This document shows positions 11,191 to 21,492 of a DNA stretch of 64,000 nucleotides, piece by piece. The stretch lies in contig NC_049990.1 in the NCBI RefSeq assembly GCF_000003815.2, positions 4,142,564 through 4,206,563 of the forward strand, read 5' to 3'. Made by a program: the position numbers and the translations under genes. The stretch is from Branchiostoma floridae (lineage: Eukaryota > Chordata > Leptocardii > Amphioxiformes > Branchiostomatidae). Every line of letters starts with the position of its first letter. Positions within the stretch are counted from its first letter, which is position 1. Below the pieces are notes generated by a model. That model was not told where the DNA came from. It saw nothing but the letters and a program-made list of their open reading frames with translations, and did not search any database.

Positions 11191-11212
11191 ATGGCTTGCT
11201 CTAAGGAGAAAG
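11191..11212 (+). CDS. AS3MT: AS3MT coding exon 1
   Basis: Encodes MACSKEK plus one base (phase 1), then donor gtaagt. The exon itself starts upstream at 11149 after ttttgcag, so 42 nt of 5'UTR are in the same exon. Confidence 0.8.
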
Positions 11213-14200
11213 GTAAGTCACAACCTATTAATGATTTTGCCTTTATTTTAGTTAGTCTAGCACTGAACGAAATTGTCTACTTTGAGTATGAGAAAATATT
11301 GATACTTTTTAACAACAGTTTCTTCTTTCTACTGTACAATCGTGAAGGAGACTGAATGTCTGCAAGATTTTTTTAGAAGATAGACCAGTAATTCGCTATT
11401 CACTCCTTAACCCATTCATTTACTTCATTCACCTATTTATCATTCATTTATTCATTCGTTCGTTCGTTCTATCTTTAGAGAGCCAGATCCTAGAAGACAT
11501 GAAGGAATACTACGGCAAGACAATCCAGAGCAAAGATGAGTTGATCATCAATGACCCGGGGAGTGGCTGCAATGCGCCTCGCTGTAAGCTGCCTGCTCAC
11601 ATCGCTGATGCCCTGGCGCTGGTGCATCCTGACGTGAAGGCCAAGTAAGTCAAGTTGATTGGTGTAATCTCGAAGCAGATCCTACGGTAGCATAAGATAG
11701 TATCAAAAGCCACCAGAGGAGTGAAGCCGGCCTTGGGGTGTCTTTGGCTACCCAGTGGCTGATTCGACTCCCTTTGCGGCCATTTGATTATCTCCAAGCA
11801 GATTCCTCTGTGGCAAGACAGTAGCATAAGCTGGGGAAGGACTTTAGCCGGCAGAGGAGTACGTAATTGCCAATTACTCCTCTGCCGGCTAAAGTCCTTC
11901 CCCAGCTTTTGTTACTGTCTTGCCACGGAGGAATCTGCTTGGAGATTATCAAATGGCAAGCTGTACTCCTTAGCCAGCTGTGATACTATCTTATGCCACT
12001 GGTAAATCTGCCTGGAGATTAGGTCTGTGTGCCTCTTTTCAGCAAGAACGGTAGGGAGATCCTCACTAAATAGCTTTAAACAACGTTCTGAATTTAACTG
12101 GTATTTCCACTGAATCTACTGAATCTACCAGAAAAGCAAGCCACTTGTAAGTAAAGGAAACGAAAAACCTCCGCTTGGAGTATTAGTTGTGTAATCAGGT
12201 TTTCGGTCAAAGGTTAAGATCCCGGATGTTCCATTTTTTGTCGAGTTTTGGCAAGTTCAGACGCCAAGTCTTAGTTTTAGACTCAGAGCGTGCACGCTGA
12301 CGATAGTTTCGACCTCAGTCAACGTTGTGGATATTGGCGGCGACACGTAGAAGATCATGAGTCCGCCAGAATCCAGCAAAACTAAAGTAGGGCACTAGTT
12401 GCCGCGGCGACGGTTGGCGGGCTTTTTTACATGCTTCCTTTCCAATACACAATTTTATGATTTAGCACTATCAATAAAGGCAAAAGAAGCCCACTAGGGC
12501 GCTAGGTGCTTACTAGTACTTAAAATTAACGGTTGCATGGCCATGGTTGGTTGAGTACTCAGAATTCGACAAAACGACAAAGAGATTCGACAAAAGAGTG
12601 GAGGGTGGAAAAAATAACATGGACTGGAGGAAAACTGGCATGAGGAGTTTGGGCGCAGGCAGCTGACCTCCTTTGGCCGGCTATACTCCTTGGCCAGCTT
12701 TGGTACTATCTTATATGCCACCGGGAAGCTGCTTGGAGATTAAGAGTGAAAAGATGTGGTGGACTACATGTAGTAGAACAGCGCCCCCTAGAGGTCCGCC
12801 TGGCTATAACATTTACAGTGCATGTCCCTGGTGATGAAATGTTAATCAGCTGTTCTGTGTTGGTTGGTCGTGCTTGTAATGATATTAGAAACATAATGTG
12901 TTAATCCAATGATTAAGCTCATTCCTTTATCTCATGATGATGGCTTTCTTCTTTGAGCCGCTGCATTACAAAGGACAATAACTTTTCCTATGGTATTGTT
13001 TTACCATTGCATATACGATATAGGGAACTATGCAAACATGATTTACATTTGAGTGGCATTTGTACACAATCCTTTGGAGGTAGTGAATTGACATGTTCAA
13101 CCAGTTTTTCTAGTCAGCTGTACTTGTATTGAATTGTTCTGCCAGTTCATTCTAGTGACGCTGAAGAAGAGTGATAGACTCAAAACATTTGGAAGTAAAT
13201 CTCAGTTTTTTTTATCCAGTTGTAGAGATTCAATTGTATTTGTATATTGTTTATTATTGGATGTCTAACCTTCATAAACCTACAGGAGCTATGGTTGTGG
13301 TTTGACTGTTCCGGAGCTGTTGGAAGGGACCCATGTGTTAGACCTGGGCAGTGGTGCGGGGCATGACTGCTTCGCCTTGGCCAAACTGGTGGGGGAGAAA
13401 GGCCATGTCACTGGGGTGGACATGACAGAGGAACAGGTAAGTTTTACCTCAGTGAAAACGAAAGTATTGTTTTTAGTATTTGTTTTGCTTGAACCACTCT
13501 GCTTGAGACACTCAAATTGGCCAGCAGGCCTGAGACTTCTTTTTGAGGTCATGAGGGAAGAAAGGGTCAGATAAGTTATAACGGAGATACAGATTACATC
13601 GAGTCTTAATAAATCTATTTACATATCATCATCATCATCATCGGTCGACGTGATCAAATGTAGACATGTTCGCACATGTCTACACACGACGGGGTTATAC
13701 CGCCCCTTACGGGGTGACATACCCTTTCGTAGGCTAATTACAAGACGGGGATGCGCCAGGTCTCCCGTCCGGGTGAATGATGTAATTCACCATGTGGCTG
13801 ATACGAGACAGAGGTTCGCCAGGCCTCCATCCGGGTGATTTGAAGTATACATGGTACAAAACAATAGTAGAGGGAAGGCTCAGCATTCAAAGTCTGTGTC
13901 TGTTTGTTTGTTTGTTTGTTTGTTTGCCCTGGTATGTTCTGGTATGTGTTGGTAGTTGGCCCAGGTTAAGGTTTGTTATATTTTTGCTTCTCCAGACAAT
14001 CACATTTTCCCTCCATATGCAAAATTTCTTATACATGTGGTAAGAACTATGAACTATCTTTCAACTCATATGACCTAAACTAAACCAATAAATAATTGAA
14101 AACCTTAGAAGCCACTTGTAGAGCTCACAATCACATTTAAGGGTTTGGGGCTGCGGCAACTTGAAATTTTATAGGCAACCTAGCAGTCAGCTTTGGCAAT

Positions 14201-17200
14201 CTGGCTATAAAAAATTTTCGAGGTTAAGTGCATACTTCGGGCTTCGACTAGAGATTAAGTGCATGCTTAGACGTCAAATTGTACATTTGATAATACCAAA
14301 CTTTTTTTCAGCTGGAATTTGCCAGGAGCTACATCGACTACCACCGGGAGACATTCGGCTACTCCGAACCCAACACGGATTTTGTGATGGCCTACATCGA
14401 AAAGCTAGGCGAGGCCGGGCTGAAAGACGACACCTTCGACGTCATCATTTCCAACTGTGTGGTGAACCTGTCTCCAGACAAAAGGGCTGTGCTGAAGGAG
14501 GCATACAGGGTGCTTAAAGTGAGGGTATAATCATGTATATGGTGGGTTTAAGTAAGTGGGCCAAAATTTATTCCTTGTACACAACTAAGTGTTGTTTTGA
14601 TGTCCATCTGTCACCTTTCTATGGGCAATGATGACTTGCTGCTTGCAGATTTTCTGAACTTGCTCTTGCTAGCTAGGTCAGGCACACAGGGTGCTTAAAG
14701 TAAGACCTAGTTTTGTACCTACTTATAAGTGTAGATGTGACTTGAGACTTTACGAAGAAAACCATTTAGTGAACTTCTTGACAGACTATTCTTATAAAGA
14801 AAGAAAACTAAATTATTGCGTGGTGTTACTTTGAGAAAGAGAATTCCTTCAATCAGTCGTGATTACACAAAGTTGTGTGGCCCAAGGGCTATCAAAACGG
14901 AGATGGGCGGTTGCGCTGCTTTTTGCTCCATCTGGTACGAGAATGACTTGAAATACTGAACTGTACCTTTTTGTTCCAGCCTGGAGGAGAGATGTACTTC
15001 AGCGACATGTACGCTGATCAGGTCGTGCCGGAACACATCAAGCAGCACAAGGTCATGTGGGGTAAGGTCTCTCCCTCTGTTAGTTTTCACATGATGATGA
15101 TGCAGGAACCCCAAATGGTCTGATAATAGCAAAAAGTCCCCAAATCTTTCAGGCATGGGGAAAAATATGTTACATGTTTTGCTTACCCAGCAGACCCCAG
15201 TAAAAAAACTGACAACCCTAGCCTTTTAGCAATTCATTGATTCTTTCATTTATTCATTGGTCGATTCATTTCTTCATTGCTTCCTGCTTGATCAGTCAAT
15301 TCATCCATCCATCCATCCATCCGTCCGTCCATCCATCCATCCATCCATCCATCCATCCATCCATCCATCCATTCATTCATTCATCCATCAATTCATTCAT
15401 TGATTCACTCAATTCCTTGATCGATTGATCGACCCATCAACCAATCTACCCACGACTATGATTCCAGGTGAAGGCTTTGCGGGTGCGCTGTGGTGGGAGG
15501 ACTTTTATTAGTCCTTCCAACTATCGATTAATTTATTGATTCACTCTTGATTGATTGATCCATCCATCCATCCACTCACCCATGATGTTTGTTTGTTTTG
15601 TTTGTTTATGATGATTGTTTATGTGATTGTTGTTTGTTTATGTGATTTCAGGTGAAGGCTTTGCAGGTGCCCTGTGGTGGGAGGACCTGGTTAGGATTGC
15701 CCGAGAGGTCGGCTTCTCCACACCCAGGCTGGTCAAGTCAAGCCCCATCAACGTCAAGGAATCCATCCAGGAACTGACAGGTAAACTTGTCATCATTGTG
15801 ATGAATTCTATAATGTTGCTGTCAGTTTTACCCTTTAATTTGCAACAGGAATGCCAGTGTTACCAAAATGAAACAGACCTGCAGCAGATGACACTTAAAG
15901 TTGAAGACAGAAGAAAAATGCCCAGACTTCACATAATGTAAAAAAGACAATAAACATGGACATACCAACTGATAAGTATCTAATACCTGCTCAAAGAAGA
16001 ACAAGGAATAGTCATGCCTTCAAGTACCATGCAGATTTACCAACCTAATGATTAATATTGATGTGTTAAAAAATCTGTATTTTCCCAGAACTATTCCAGA
16101 GTGGACTTTGTTATCAACAAGTACAGTAGGGGCATCTTTGCTGGATAGTTTTAAGTCTCAATTCAGAAGCACACACAGACAAACATATACACAGACCTAA
16201 GATATATTTTATATTTTTCAAGATTGTCTCCTTTTTTTGCAGGTGATATTAAGTATGTTGCGGCGACCTACCGCCTGTTTAAGGTTCCCCAGAATGGCAA
16301 CAGTGGTCCCGCTGACGTCACCTACAATGGCTCTGTCACAGGACATGACAAAATCATCGCTCTGGACAAAAACAACACCTTTAAGGTAAATCTTATATGA
16401 GAAAAGGTATGTACTGTTAGTTCCTAGTCAGAATGTTCAATCCATTGCTTTTCTAGCCTGGGTACCATCCAGATAGAAGTTCACTCCGATGTTTGCTTCT
16501 GCTACCTGTCTGGAGACCTGCGCATTCAGACCTTTTGGTGGTGACATCAGTTAACGAGTAAATTAATTGCTATTGGAAAGTAAACAGATAATACCGGCAA
16601 GCGTTTACATGAAGATAGGATTTTGAAACGTAGACAGTAGAAGTTGGATACTCCCCAAAACACAGTACTTTGTGTCAAAATGGACCATTTTTTCTAGTAT
16701 AGCCCATTCACAAATTTTCACATACAATCAGGTCCAGGTTCAGGTCCAAACCTGCTCTTCTGGACCTGGACCTTATGATTAGCTGTATCTGATCAATGAA
16801 TTTCCTGTATCAGTACCCACCCTTAGTTGGGATATCAATCAATGTAAATGCGACCCGGGTCTGATATAATATTTATATCATGTACCACATTACAGGTTGA
16901 CTGTGTGCTGGAGGCTGATCCGGAACTATCGGTCATCATCCAGCAGTCCAGGTTTGTCTCTGCCTTCACTGTTGTGCCGCGCAACAGCCAAAATGGTCCA
17001 GCAAAGGTAAGAACTAAAGAACTAACATGGTTATGCTCATTTTATCTCATAGATAACTGGTGGGTGTACCAACTATTAAGTATATCATGATACCAGCTCA
17101 AAAAAGAACCTTCAAATACCAGAGCTATGAACCAAGTAAGGATTGGCATAGTCATTTAAAAAAGCTTTAAACACTGCTTGCAGCTAGATCATCATCTAGA

Positions 17201-17787
17201 TGTGCAAAGTTAATGTGTGACAGGTCGTTCAGTGTAATACTATATAACCAGCTCTTGCAGTGCCGTGTCATATTAATTTTACTTTATCAATTTTTGTATC
17301 TCGAGTCAAAGAAGACCTTGTATAAATACAAAATACTTTACATAAATACCTTATACAAAACAAACAAATAAAGAGTAATAAGTTAGAGTATCTCTGAAGT
17401 AATGTCAAATACATGAAGATACTATCACTATGGCCAGCGTAGTACGGCAGGGGCCGGGATTGTCCCCTTTNNNNNNNNNNNNNNNNNNNNNNNNNNNNNN
17501 NNNNNNNNNNNNNNNNNNNNNNNNNNNNNNNNNNNNNNNNNNNNNNNNNNNNNNNNNNNNNNNNNNNNNNACGTATGTCCTTCACTACCTGTATACATTA
17601 AATGGAAATCATTACCGCCTTGGTGTTATGTTTCATAATGATTGATTTAGTTGATGATGTGGGTTTAGTACACATTTATTTTATATTTAAAGAGGTGAAT
17701 GGAACGATAACTTAAAGGTAACTTGACTTACAGGGGTACTGATGTCAACTTGAAGTTAATCTTCTCTGCCAGATGCTAAACCTGTGA
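11191..17787 (+). CDS. AS3MT: arsenite methyltransferase (9 coding exons)
   Basis: S-adenosylmethionine-dependent cytosolic enzyme that methylates trivalent arsenic. Joined exons give 341 codons with consistent phases, against 375 in human. SAM motif I is [12 protein letters not shown] (residues 80-91), preceded by SYGCGL and followed by [23 protein letters not shown] (160-170) and [13 protein letters not shown] are further family blocks. Of the four cysteines that form the arsenic site in ArsM/AS3MT proteins, C38, C67 and C162 are present. The fourth, in the WGEC motif (human Cys206), is Gly212 in [11 protein letters not shown]. The human cysteine-rich C-terminal tail is absent. The ATG was chosen because it follows the UTR acceptor and matches the usual start distance to EYYGKTIQS. 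Exons 1-8 are secure; exon 9 is tentative because of a gap upstream. Confidence 0.9.
11479..11644 (+). CDS. AS3MT: AS3MT coding exon 2
   Basis: Residues 8-62, from [14 protein letters not shown] to HPDVKA. Acceptor atctttag, donor gtaagt, phase 1 in and 2 out. Contains C38 in SGCNAP, the first conserved cysteine. Confidence 0.92.
11668..12025. mobile_element. foldback element cluster with an 87-bp-arm palindrome
   Basis: The core is a giant inverted repeat at 11780-11956. Its left arm (catttgattatctccaagca onward) is mirrored almost perfectly around 11869 and contains gccggcagaggagta. Partial copies flank it at 11668-11740 (gaggagtgaagccggcc) and 11963-12025. Another copy lies at 12662-12744. 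The shared gccggc / ggagta core links it to the MITE family at 2129. Confidence 0.75.
12662..12744 (-). mobile_element. isolated copy of the foldback family
   Basis: Reverse-complement reads taatctccaagcagcttccc, then ggtggcat, then agctggccaaggagta, matching the arms of the 11780-11956 palindrome. Lies in AS3MT intron 2. Confidence 0.65.
13286..13436 (+). CDS. AS3MT: AS3MT coding exon 3 (SAM-binding motif I)
   Basis: Residues 63-113. [10 protein letters not shown] supplies C67. [15 protein letters not shown] is the glycine-rich SAM loop, followed by [17 protein letters not shown]. Acceptor cctacag, donor gtaagt, phase 2 in and 0 out. Confidence 0.95.
13628..13870. repeat. unclassified repeat-like sequence in AS3MT intron 3
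   Basis: Starts with (ATC)n, then a hairpin tgtagacatg/catgtctaca, then two copies of gccagg.ctcc..tccgggtga. Probably transposon debris, but I cannot name the family. Confidence 0.4.
14312..14518 (+). CDS. AS3MT: AS3MT coding exon 4
   Basis: Residues 114-182, [13 protein letters not shown] through AYRVLK, including [11 protein letters not shown] and [15 protein letters not shown] (C162). Acceptor tttttttcag, donor gtgagg, phase 0 both sides. Confidence 0.95.
14681..14706 (+). repeat. duplicate of AS3MT exon 4 end with splice donor
   Basis: ggcacacagggtgcttaaag/taaga repeats the last bases of exon 4 (ggcatacagggtgcttaaag/tgagg) about 180 bp downstream, with a donor closer to consensus than the original. 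Confidence 0.6.
14853..14925 (+). mobile_element. SINE 3' fragment
   Basis: acaaagttgtgtggcccaag followed by gctatcaaaacggagatggg matches the 3' body of the complete SINE at 44958-45255. Confidence 0.5.
14980..15061 (+). CDS. AS3MT: AS3MT coding exon 5
   Basis: Residues 183-209, [20 protein letters not shown] to HKVMW. Acceptor ttgttccag, donor gtaagg, phase 0 in and 1 out. Confidence 0.95.
15230..15440. repeat. ATCC/ATTC microsatellite
   Basis: Dense (CATC)n with (CGTC) and (CATT) variants, densest at 15298-15385. Confidence 0.9.
15461..15502 (+). pseudogene. truncated copy of AS3MT exon 6 start with acceptor
   Basis: attccag/gtgaaggctttgcgggtgcg continues to tgggaggac, copying the acceptor and first 35 nt of exon 6. 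It differs at two bases, both synonymous (GCA/GCG, GCC/GCG), then runs into an in-frame TAG. Also encodes Gly at the missing-cysteine position. Confidence 0.75.
15652..15780 (+). CDS. AS3MT: AS3MT coding exon 6 (Cys to Gly site)
   Basis: Residues 210-252, [19 protein letters not shown] through SIQELTG. Acceptor tgatttcag, donor gtaaac, phase 1 both sides. Aligns with human WGECLGGALYW, where the conserved arsenic-ligand cysteine is replaced by Gly212. Confidence 0.95.
15855..16190 (+). pseudogene. CR1/L2-type LINE fragment
   Basis: Decayed copy of the element at 5669-6360: shared gaagacagaagaaaaatgcc, then actgataagtatctaatacc and gtacagtaggggcatctttg. No open frame. Lies in AS3MT intron 6. 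Confidence 0.75.
16243..16385 (+). CDS. AS3MT: AS3MT coding exon 7
   Basis: Residues 253-300: [37 protein letters not shown]. Acceptor ctttttttgcag, donor gtaaat, phase 1 in and 0 out. Two further cysteines present in human at this stretch (GDCRFV, KRCQV) are not conserved. Confidence 0.93.
16896..17006 (+). CDS. AS3MT: AS3MT coding exon 8
   Basis: Residues 301-337: [30 protein letters not shown]. Acceptor ccacattacag, donor gtaaga, phase 0 both sides. Matches the human SRFAQDFLIRPIG block near the C-terminus. Confidence 0.9.
17060..17265 (+). pseudogene. CR1/L2-type LINE fragment
   Basis: Third decayed copy of the 5669-6360 element: ccttcaaataccagagctat, later gatgtgcaaagtta and gtgacaggtcgttc.gtgtaat. 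Lies in the last AS3MT intron. Confidence 0.7.
17471..17570. other. assembly gap (100 N)
   Basis: Run of N inside the last AS3MT intron. It could hide an exon; the round length suggests unknown true size. Confidence 1.
17773..17787 (+). CDS. AS3MT: tentative terminal AS3MT exon
   Basis: After a good acceptor (aatcttctctgccag) the in-frame codons are MLNL and stop TGA. A polyadenylation signal lies 75 bp further. The short exon is frame-compatible with exon 8 but cannot be confirmed across the gap. Confidence 0.45.
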   Translation: MLNL

Positions 17788-17861
17788 ACAAGAAGTCTCC
17801 TAGTTTGGAACTTCTCTTATTTAAAGGGACAGGAACGGAAATTTTTACTTCTTAATGCTCC

Positions 17862-17867
17862 AATAAA
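17862..17867 (+). terminator. polyadenylation signal AATAAA
   Basis: Canonical hexamer 75 bp after the tentative AS3MT stop codon; plausible 3' end of the AS3MT transcript. Confidence 0.5.
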
Positions 17868-17889
17868 ACTTGAATTAACATCAGACTAT

Positions 17890-19920
17890 CTGTTTATCCA
17901 ACTCTTGTTTGTGAACAATGCTGTAGATATGGACCACCGTACATACAAATCATCTGTAAACATTTGTAACAGCGACAGGAATAAATCTAGGTAAGTCCCC
18001 GAAATAGAAAGCAAACCCCATCTTGACTTTGTAATGCAAATTGAAGACAAGGACTGTTTTTTTTTCGGGGCCTTTACCTTTGACATATTACCTAGAATTC
18101 CCTTCGCAACACATGCGTTCTGACCTCAGTGAAGGGGATGTAGTAACAAGTGTTGCGGCAGAGTTATTTTGTCAGAGTTTCTTATCAATAGCGCCATCTA
18201 GTGTATGTCTTTATTACTGCAGAAAACTTGTAGCATGTTTGAGCCAGTCTTTCTCCATTTCTCAGCCAGAGCAGCATCTTTTGTCACGATCGTGATGATG
18301 TCATGGTTGAAGGCAAACATGCAGGTGGTAAACAAAAGATTAATTAACATTGTCAATTAGTGATTTCATCCACTAATTTGAATATAAGCAGCCAGCCCTA
18401 CCCCCTCCCATGTAAAGAAGAACATCAGCCACCACTGAATGTATTCTTTGCTGTCCCTAAATAACNNNNNNNNNNNNNNNNNNNNNNNNNNNNNNNNNNN
18501 NNNNNNNNNNNNNNNNNNNNNNNNNNNNNNNNNNNNNNNNNNNNNNNNNNNNNNNNNNNNNNNNNNNNNNNNNNNNNNNNNNNNNNNNNNNNNNNNNNNN
18601 NNNNNNNNNNNNNNNNNNNNNNNNNNNNNNNNNNNNNNNNNNNNNNNNNNNNNNNNNNNNNNNNNNNNNNNNNNNNNNNNNNNNNNNNNNNNNNNNNNNN
18701 NNNNNNNNNNNNNNNNNNNNNNNNNNNNNNNNNNNNNNNNNNNNNNNNNNNNNNNNNNNNNNNNNNNNNNNNNNNNNNNNNNNNNNAGGTTAAAGATATG
18801 ATTTCTGGCCTGCATATAAAACTTATTGTATATCTATTAGTATTACTGCTACCGTTTCTACCAAGGAGGTTCTACTCGCTTTGTCTTTAATTACGTAGTC
18901 ACTTTGCCTGAGGCCACAAAAATAGTGTTCTGGAGACTCTAAATGATATAATGAACACTCCCTGGCTGGCATTGTTCAACAAAAGAAATTCCAAAGCTTG
19001 TACTCAGTAGGCTAAAGAAACACTTTCTGTTATCCCTTTTGTTGCAGTATTGCTTCTTCATGCTGTGTTTCCTGTGAATAGCTGCTAAATAAATTCTTCG
19101 GCCAAGTAGGAATTTGGGTTTCTATTTCTTGCAATATGTGGTCTGGTCAGCATCACATGATTGTGTTGTAGCCCTCAGTAAGGCCTCTACTTTCAGACAG
19201 CAACCGCCCTGAGAGAGCACAGCAAGAGTGCCATCCCAGTGGAAAGGGGTAATTATTGTACATCACTTGGAGGACTTCTAATCTATATTACAACTGTGCC
19301 ATTCTCGTTTTGTTGTCGGCCTGGTACGTCTTCCTTTGGTATGTAGTCCACCAGGCAATGACATAACGTTAATTCTGTTATTGAACAGAAACTTGTTTTG
19401 AGTCTTATTATACCCAACCGTCGTTAGGTTTGTTTGCTTCACATTCTGCACATGGAGCATCCAAGGATAGAACTTTTTTTGGGTAATTTTTAACTCATAT
19501 GTGCCTTATCTGAGACTTATGTTAAGAGCTAAATAGGAGTTATGCACACTGTGACACACATTTTAAAAGTGTTTTTCCCACAGAGGGGATTTTAATCAAC
19601 AGGCCTCATTACCATCATTAACTCGACAAAAAAGGTATGTAAACTTAATTTGTTCTGTCCATTTAAGGGTGCCCTTTTGTTAAAGCAGACAGAGTAAATC
19701 TAGTTTTGCCTACTTCTTGTACATGTGATCTTCAAGCAGACATATGGTTGGATGGTGAGATTAGATATCTTACAACTTGCTGAATGTATTTTCCTAACAC
19801 TGCTCACTCACTCTCACTGCTACCAGTGATCAATGAGATGTTGCTCATTAATCTGTAAATAAAAAGTCTTTGAAAACTTTTTTTCAACTTCAGTTCAGCA
19901 CTAAATTTCCTCTTATTTTT
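17890..19920. other. intergenic, no gene recognised
   Basis: Includes the third gap. The remaining sequence has no supported exon. An 84-codon frame at 18041-18295 has no domain or splice context. Confidence 0.4.
18466..18786. other. assembly gap (321 N)
   Basis: Run of N between AS3MT and the dynein gene. Confidence 1.
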
Positions 19921-19924
19921 CACC

Positions 19925-20795
19925 CTAGAAAGCTTAATTAAAGCCATCTCAACAAGAAAAGCTCTATATATTGACACTGCCACCAGTCCCAAACAACTTG
20001 TTTCACAAGTCCTTTAAAAAATTGAATATGTAAAACTTTTCTTCAAGTCTTCTGTTAATTGCCTCCCATTTTTCACCCTAGAAAGCTACGCTAAAGCCAT
20101 CTTGACAAGAAAAGCTCTATTTATTGACACTGCCACCAGTACCAGTGTACATTCTTCAATTATTTCTTTTTTACTTTATTTTGTTTCCATGAATACATAA
20201 ATCAAAAACTTTTTTCCCCACCAGTTCCTCCACCATTTTACACCTGTTAATGCCTTCTTGACAAGAAAAGCTCTATATATTGACACTGCTACCAGTCCCA
20301 AACGAGTTGTTTACACTCCGTTTCCCGTGAAATGGTGCCCACGTGTCGTTGCGGGGCACTTCCCAACCAGGTGTTGTCTCACCTTTCCCTGCTAAACAGC
20401 AGTCGATTGATGTTTGCCCCTCAAAAAGCATTTCAGGTACAACTTCAACTTCATCTCCTTTCAGTTTGAGAATCAAAAATCAAGACTTCTTGACAATTTT
20501 GAATCAGGTCATCAACGGTGCTGCAATCAAATTTTGGCAAAATTAAGATGCAGTCAATTGATGTTTGCCCCTCAAAAAGCATTAATTTTCAGGTTCAACT
20601 TAACTTCTCAACTTGTTTCAGTTTGAGGATCAAAAATCAAAACTTCTCAACAAGAAAAGCTGTATCTACAGGTATATTGACACTGCTACCAGTCCCAAAC
20701 GAGTTGTTTACACTCCGTTTCCCGTGAAATGGTGCCCACGTGTCGTTGCGGGGCACTTCCCCACCAGGTGTTGTCTCACCTTTCCCTTTTCCTCC
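19925..20795. repeat. nested direct repeats upstream of the dynein gene
   Basis: acaagaaaagctctatatat followed by tgacactgc.accagtcc recurs near 19953, 20099, 20261 and 20650. The 20261 and 20650 copies extend about 140 bp through gtgcccacgtgtcgttgcgg. A second unit, gattgatgtttgcccctcaa, occurs at about 20403 and 20557. Segmental duplication of a promoter-proximal block. Confidence 0.8.
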
Positions 20796-20907
20796 CAAAC
20801 AACGCCCCGGCAGCGCCTCTATAGACCCTTCCCCCCTTTGTCACTCACATACTTGGATTGCACTTTGCATGCAAATCGCCCCTCTCACTTGTCAACAGTG
20901 TGGCCAT

Positions 20908-20942
20908 TGTTTACATAATGGTGTACCCGTCGCCATGGTGAC
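20908..20942 (+). promoter_or_regulatory. forkhead motif and X-box-like site upstream of dynein exon 1
   Basis: TGTTTAC (20908-20914; reverse GTAAACA) is a forkhead core. GTCGCCATGGTGAC (20929-20942) fits the RFX X-box pattern GTNRCC-N(0-3)-RGYAAC with one mismatch. It lies 430 bp upstream of the dynein start codon. RFX factors and FOXJ1 are established regulators of motile-cilium genes. Binding here is inferred. Confidence 0.45.
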
Positions 20943-21371
20943 GTTACCTGTCCTCAGGTGAAAGAGAGACTGGGACAGGCCCATTTACTTCCTCAAATCC
21001 CTCCATGGTAAACACAGAATTAACACGGCTTGACACACCAATTATGACTGCGAAAATAGCTCACAATTTACTGTAAAAACACACAGGGAAAGGATAGGGG
21101 GTGTTAAGGTTAGTTTGAAGCAGTGTGGTTTTAAGAGAAGTTAAGTTTTGATAGGACTTCGCTCCCTCCGAAACCTGATAAGTCACTTGAGTTGGCTCAT
21201 TTGCATAACGTCAGAGTGTGAGGCAGACGAGGGCTGTGAAGGCTGTATGGACAGTCGGCACAGCGAAGGAACAAAATAACGAACATTCACCCAGCGAAAA
21301 ACAACCAAAGGATTTACTAAGAGTGGGATTGAACTTCTGTGATTCCAGGAGGATAGCCAAGAGGGGGGAAA

Positions 21372-21492
21372 ATGGCTGACACAGAGGAAGCGGCCGCCAC
21401 AGAAAACGGCGGACCAGGCGAGAAGGAAGCGACGAAAACACCGTCCCCTAAACCAGACACAGAAGTCGCTCCCCCTATAGTCAGTATTAAAG
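21372..21492 (+). CDS. DNAH5/DNAH8: dynein exon 1 (start)
   Basis: [20 protein letters not shown] then Pro/Lys-rich sequence, residues 1-40, phase 1 out, donor gtaaga. Low complexity, so support is from start context, donor and frame with exon 2. Confidence 0.8.
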
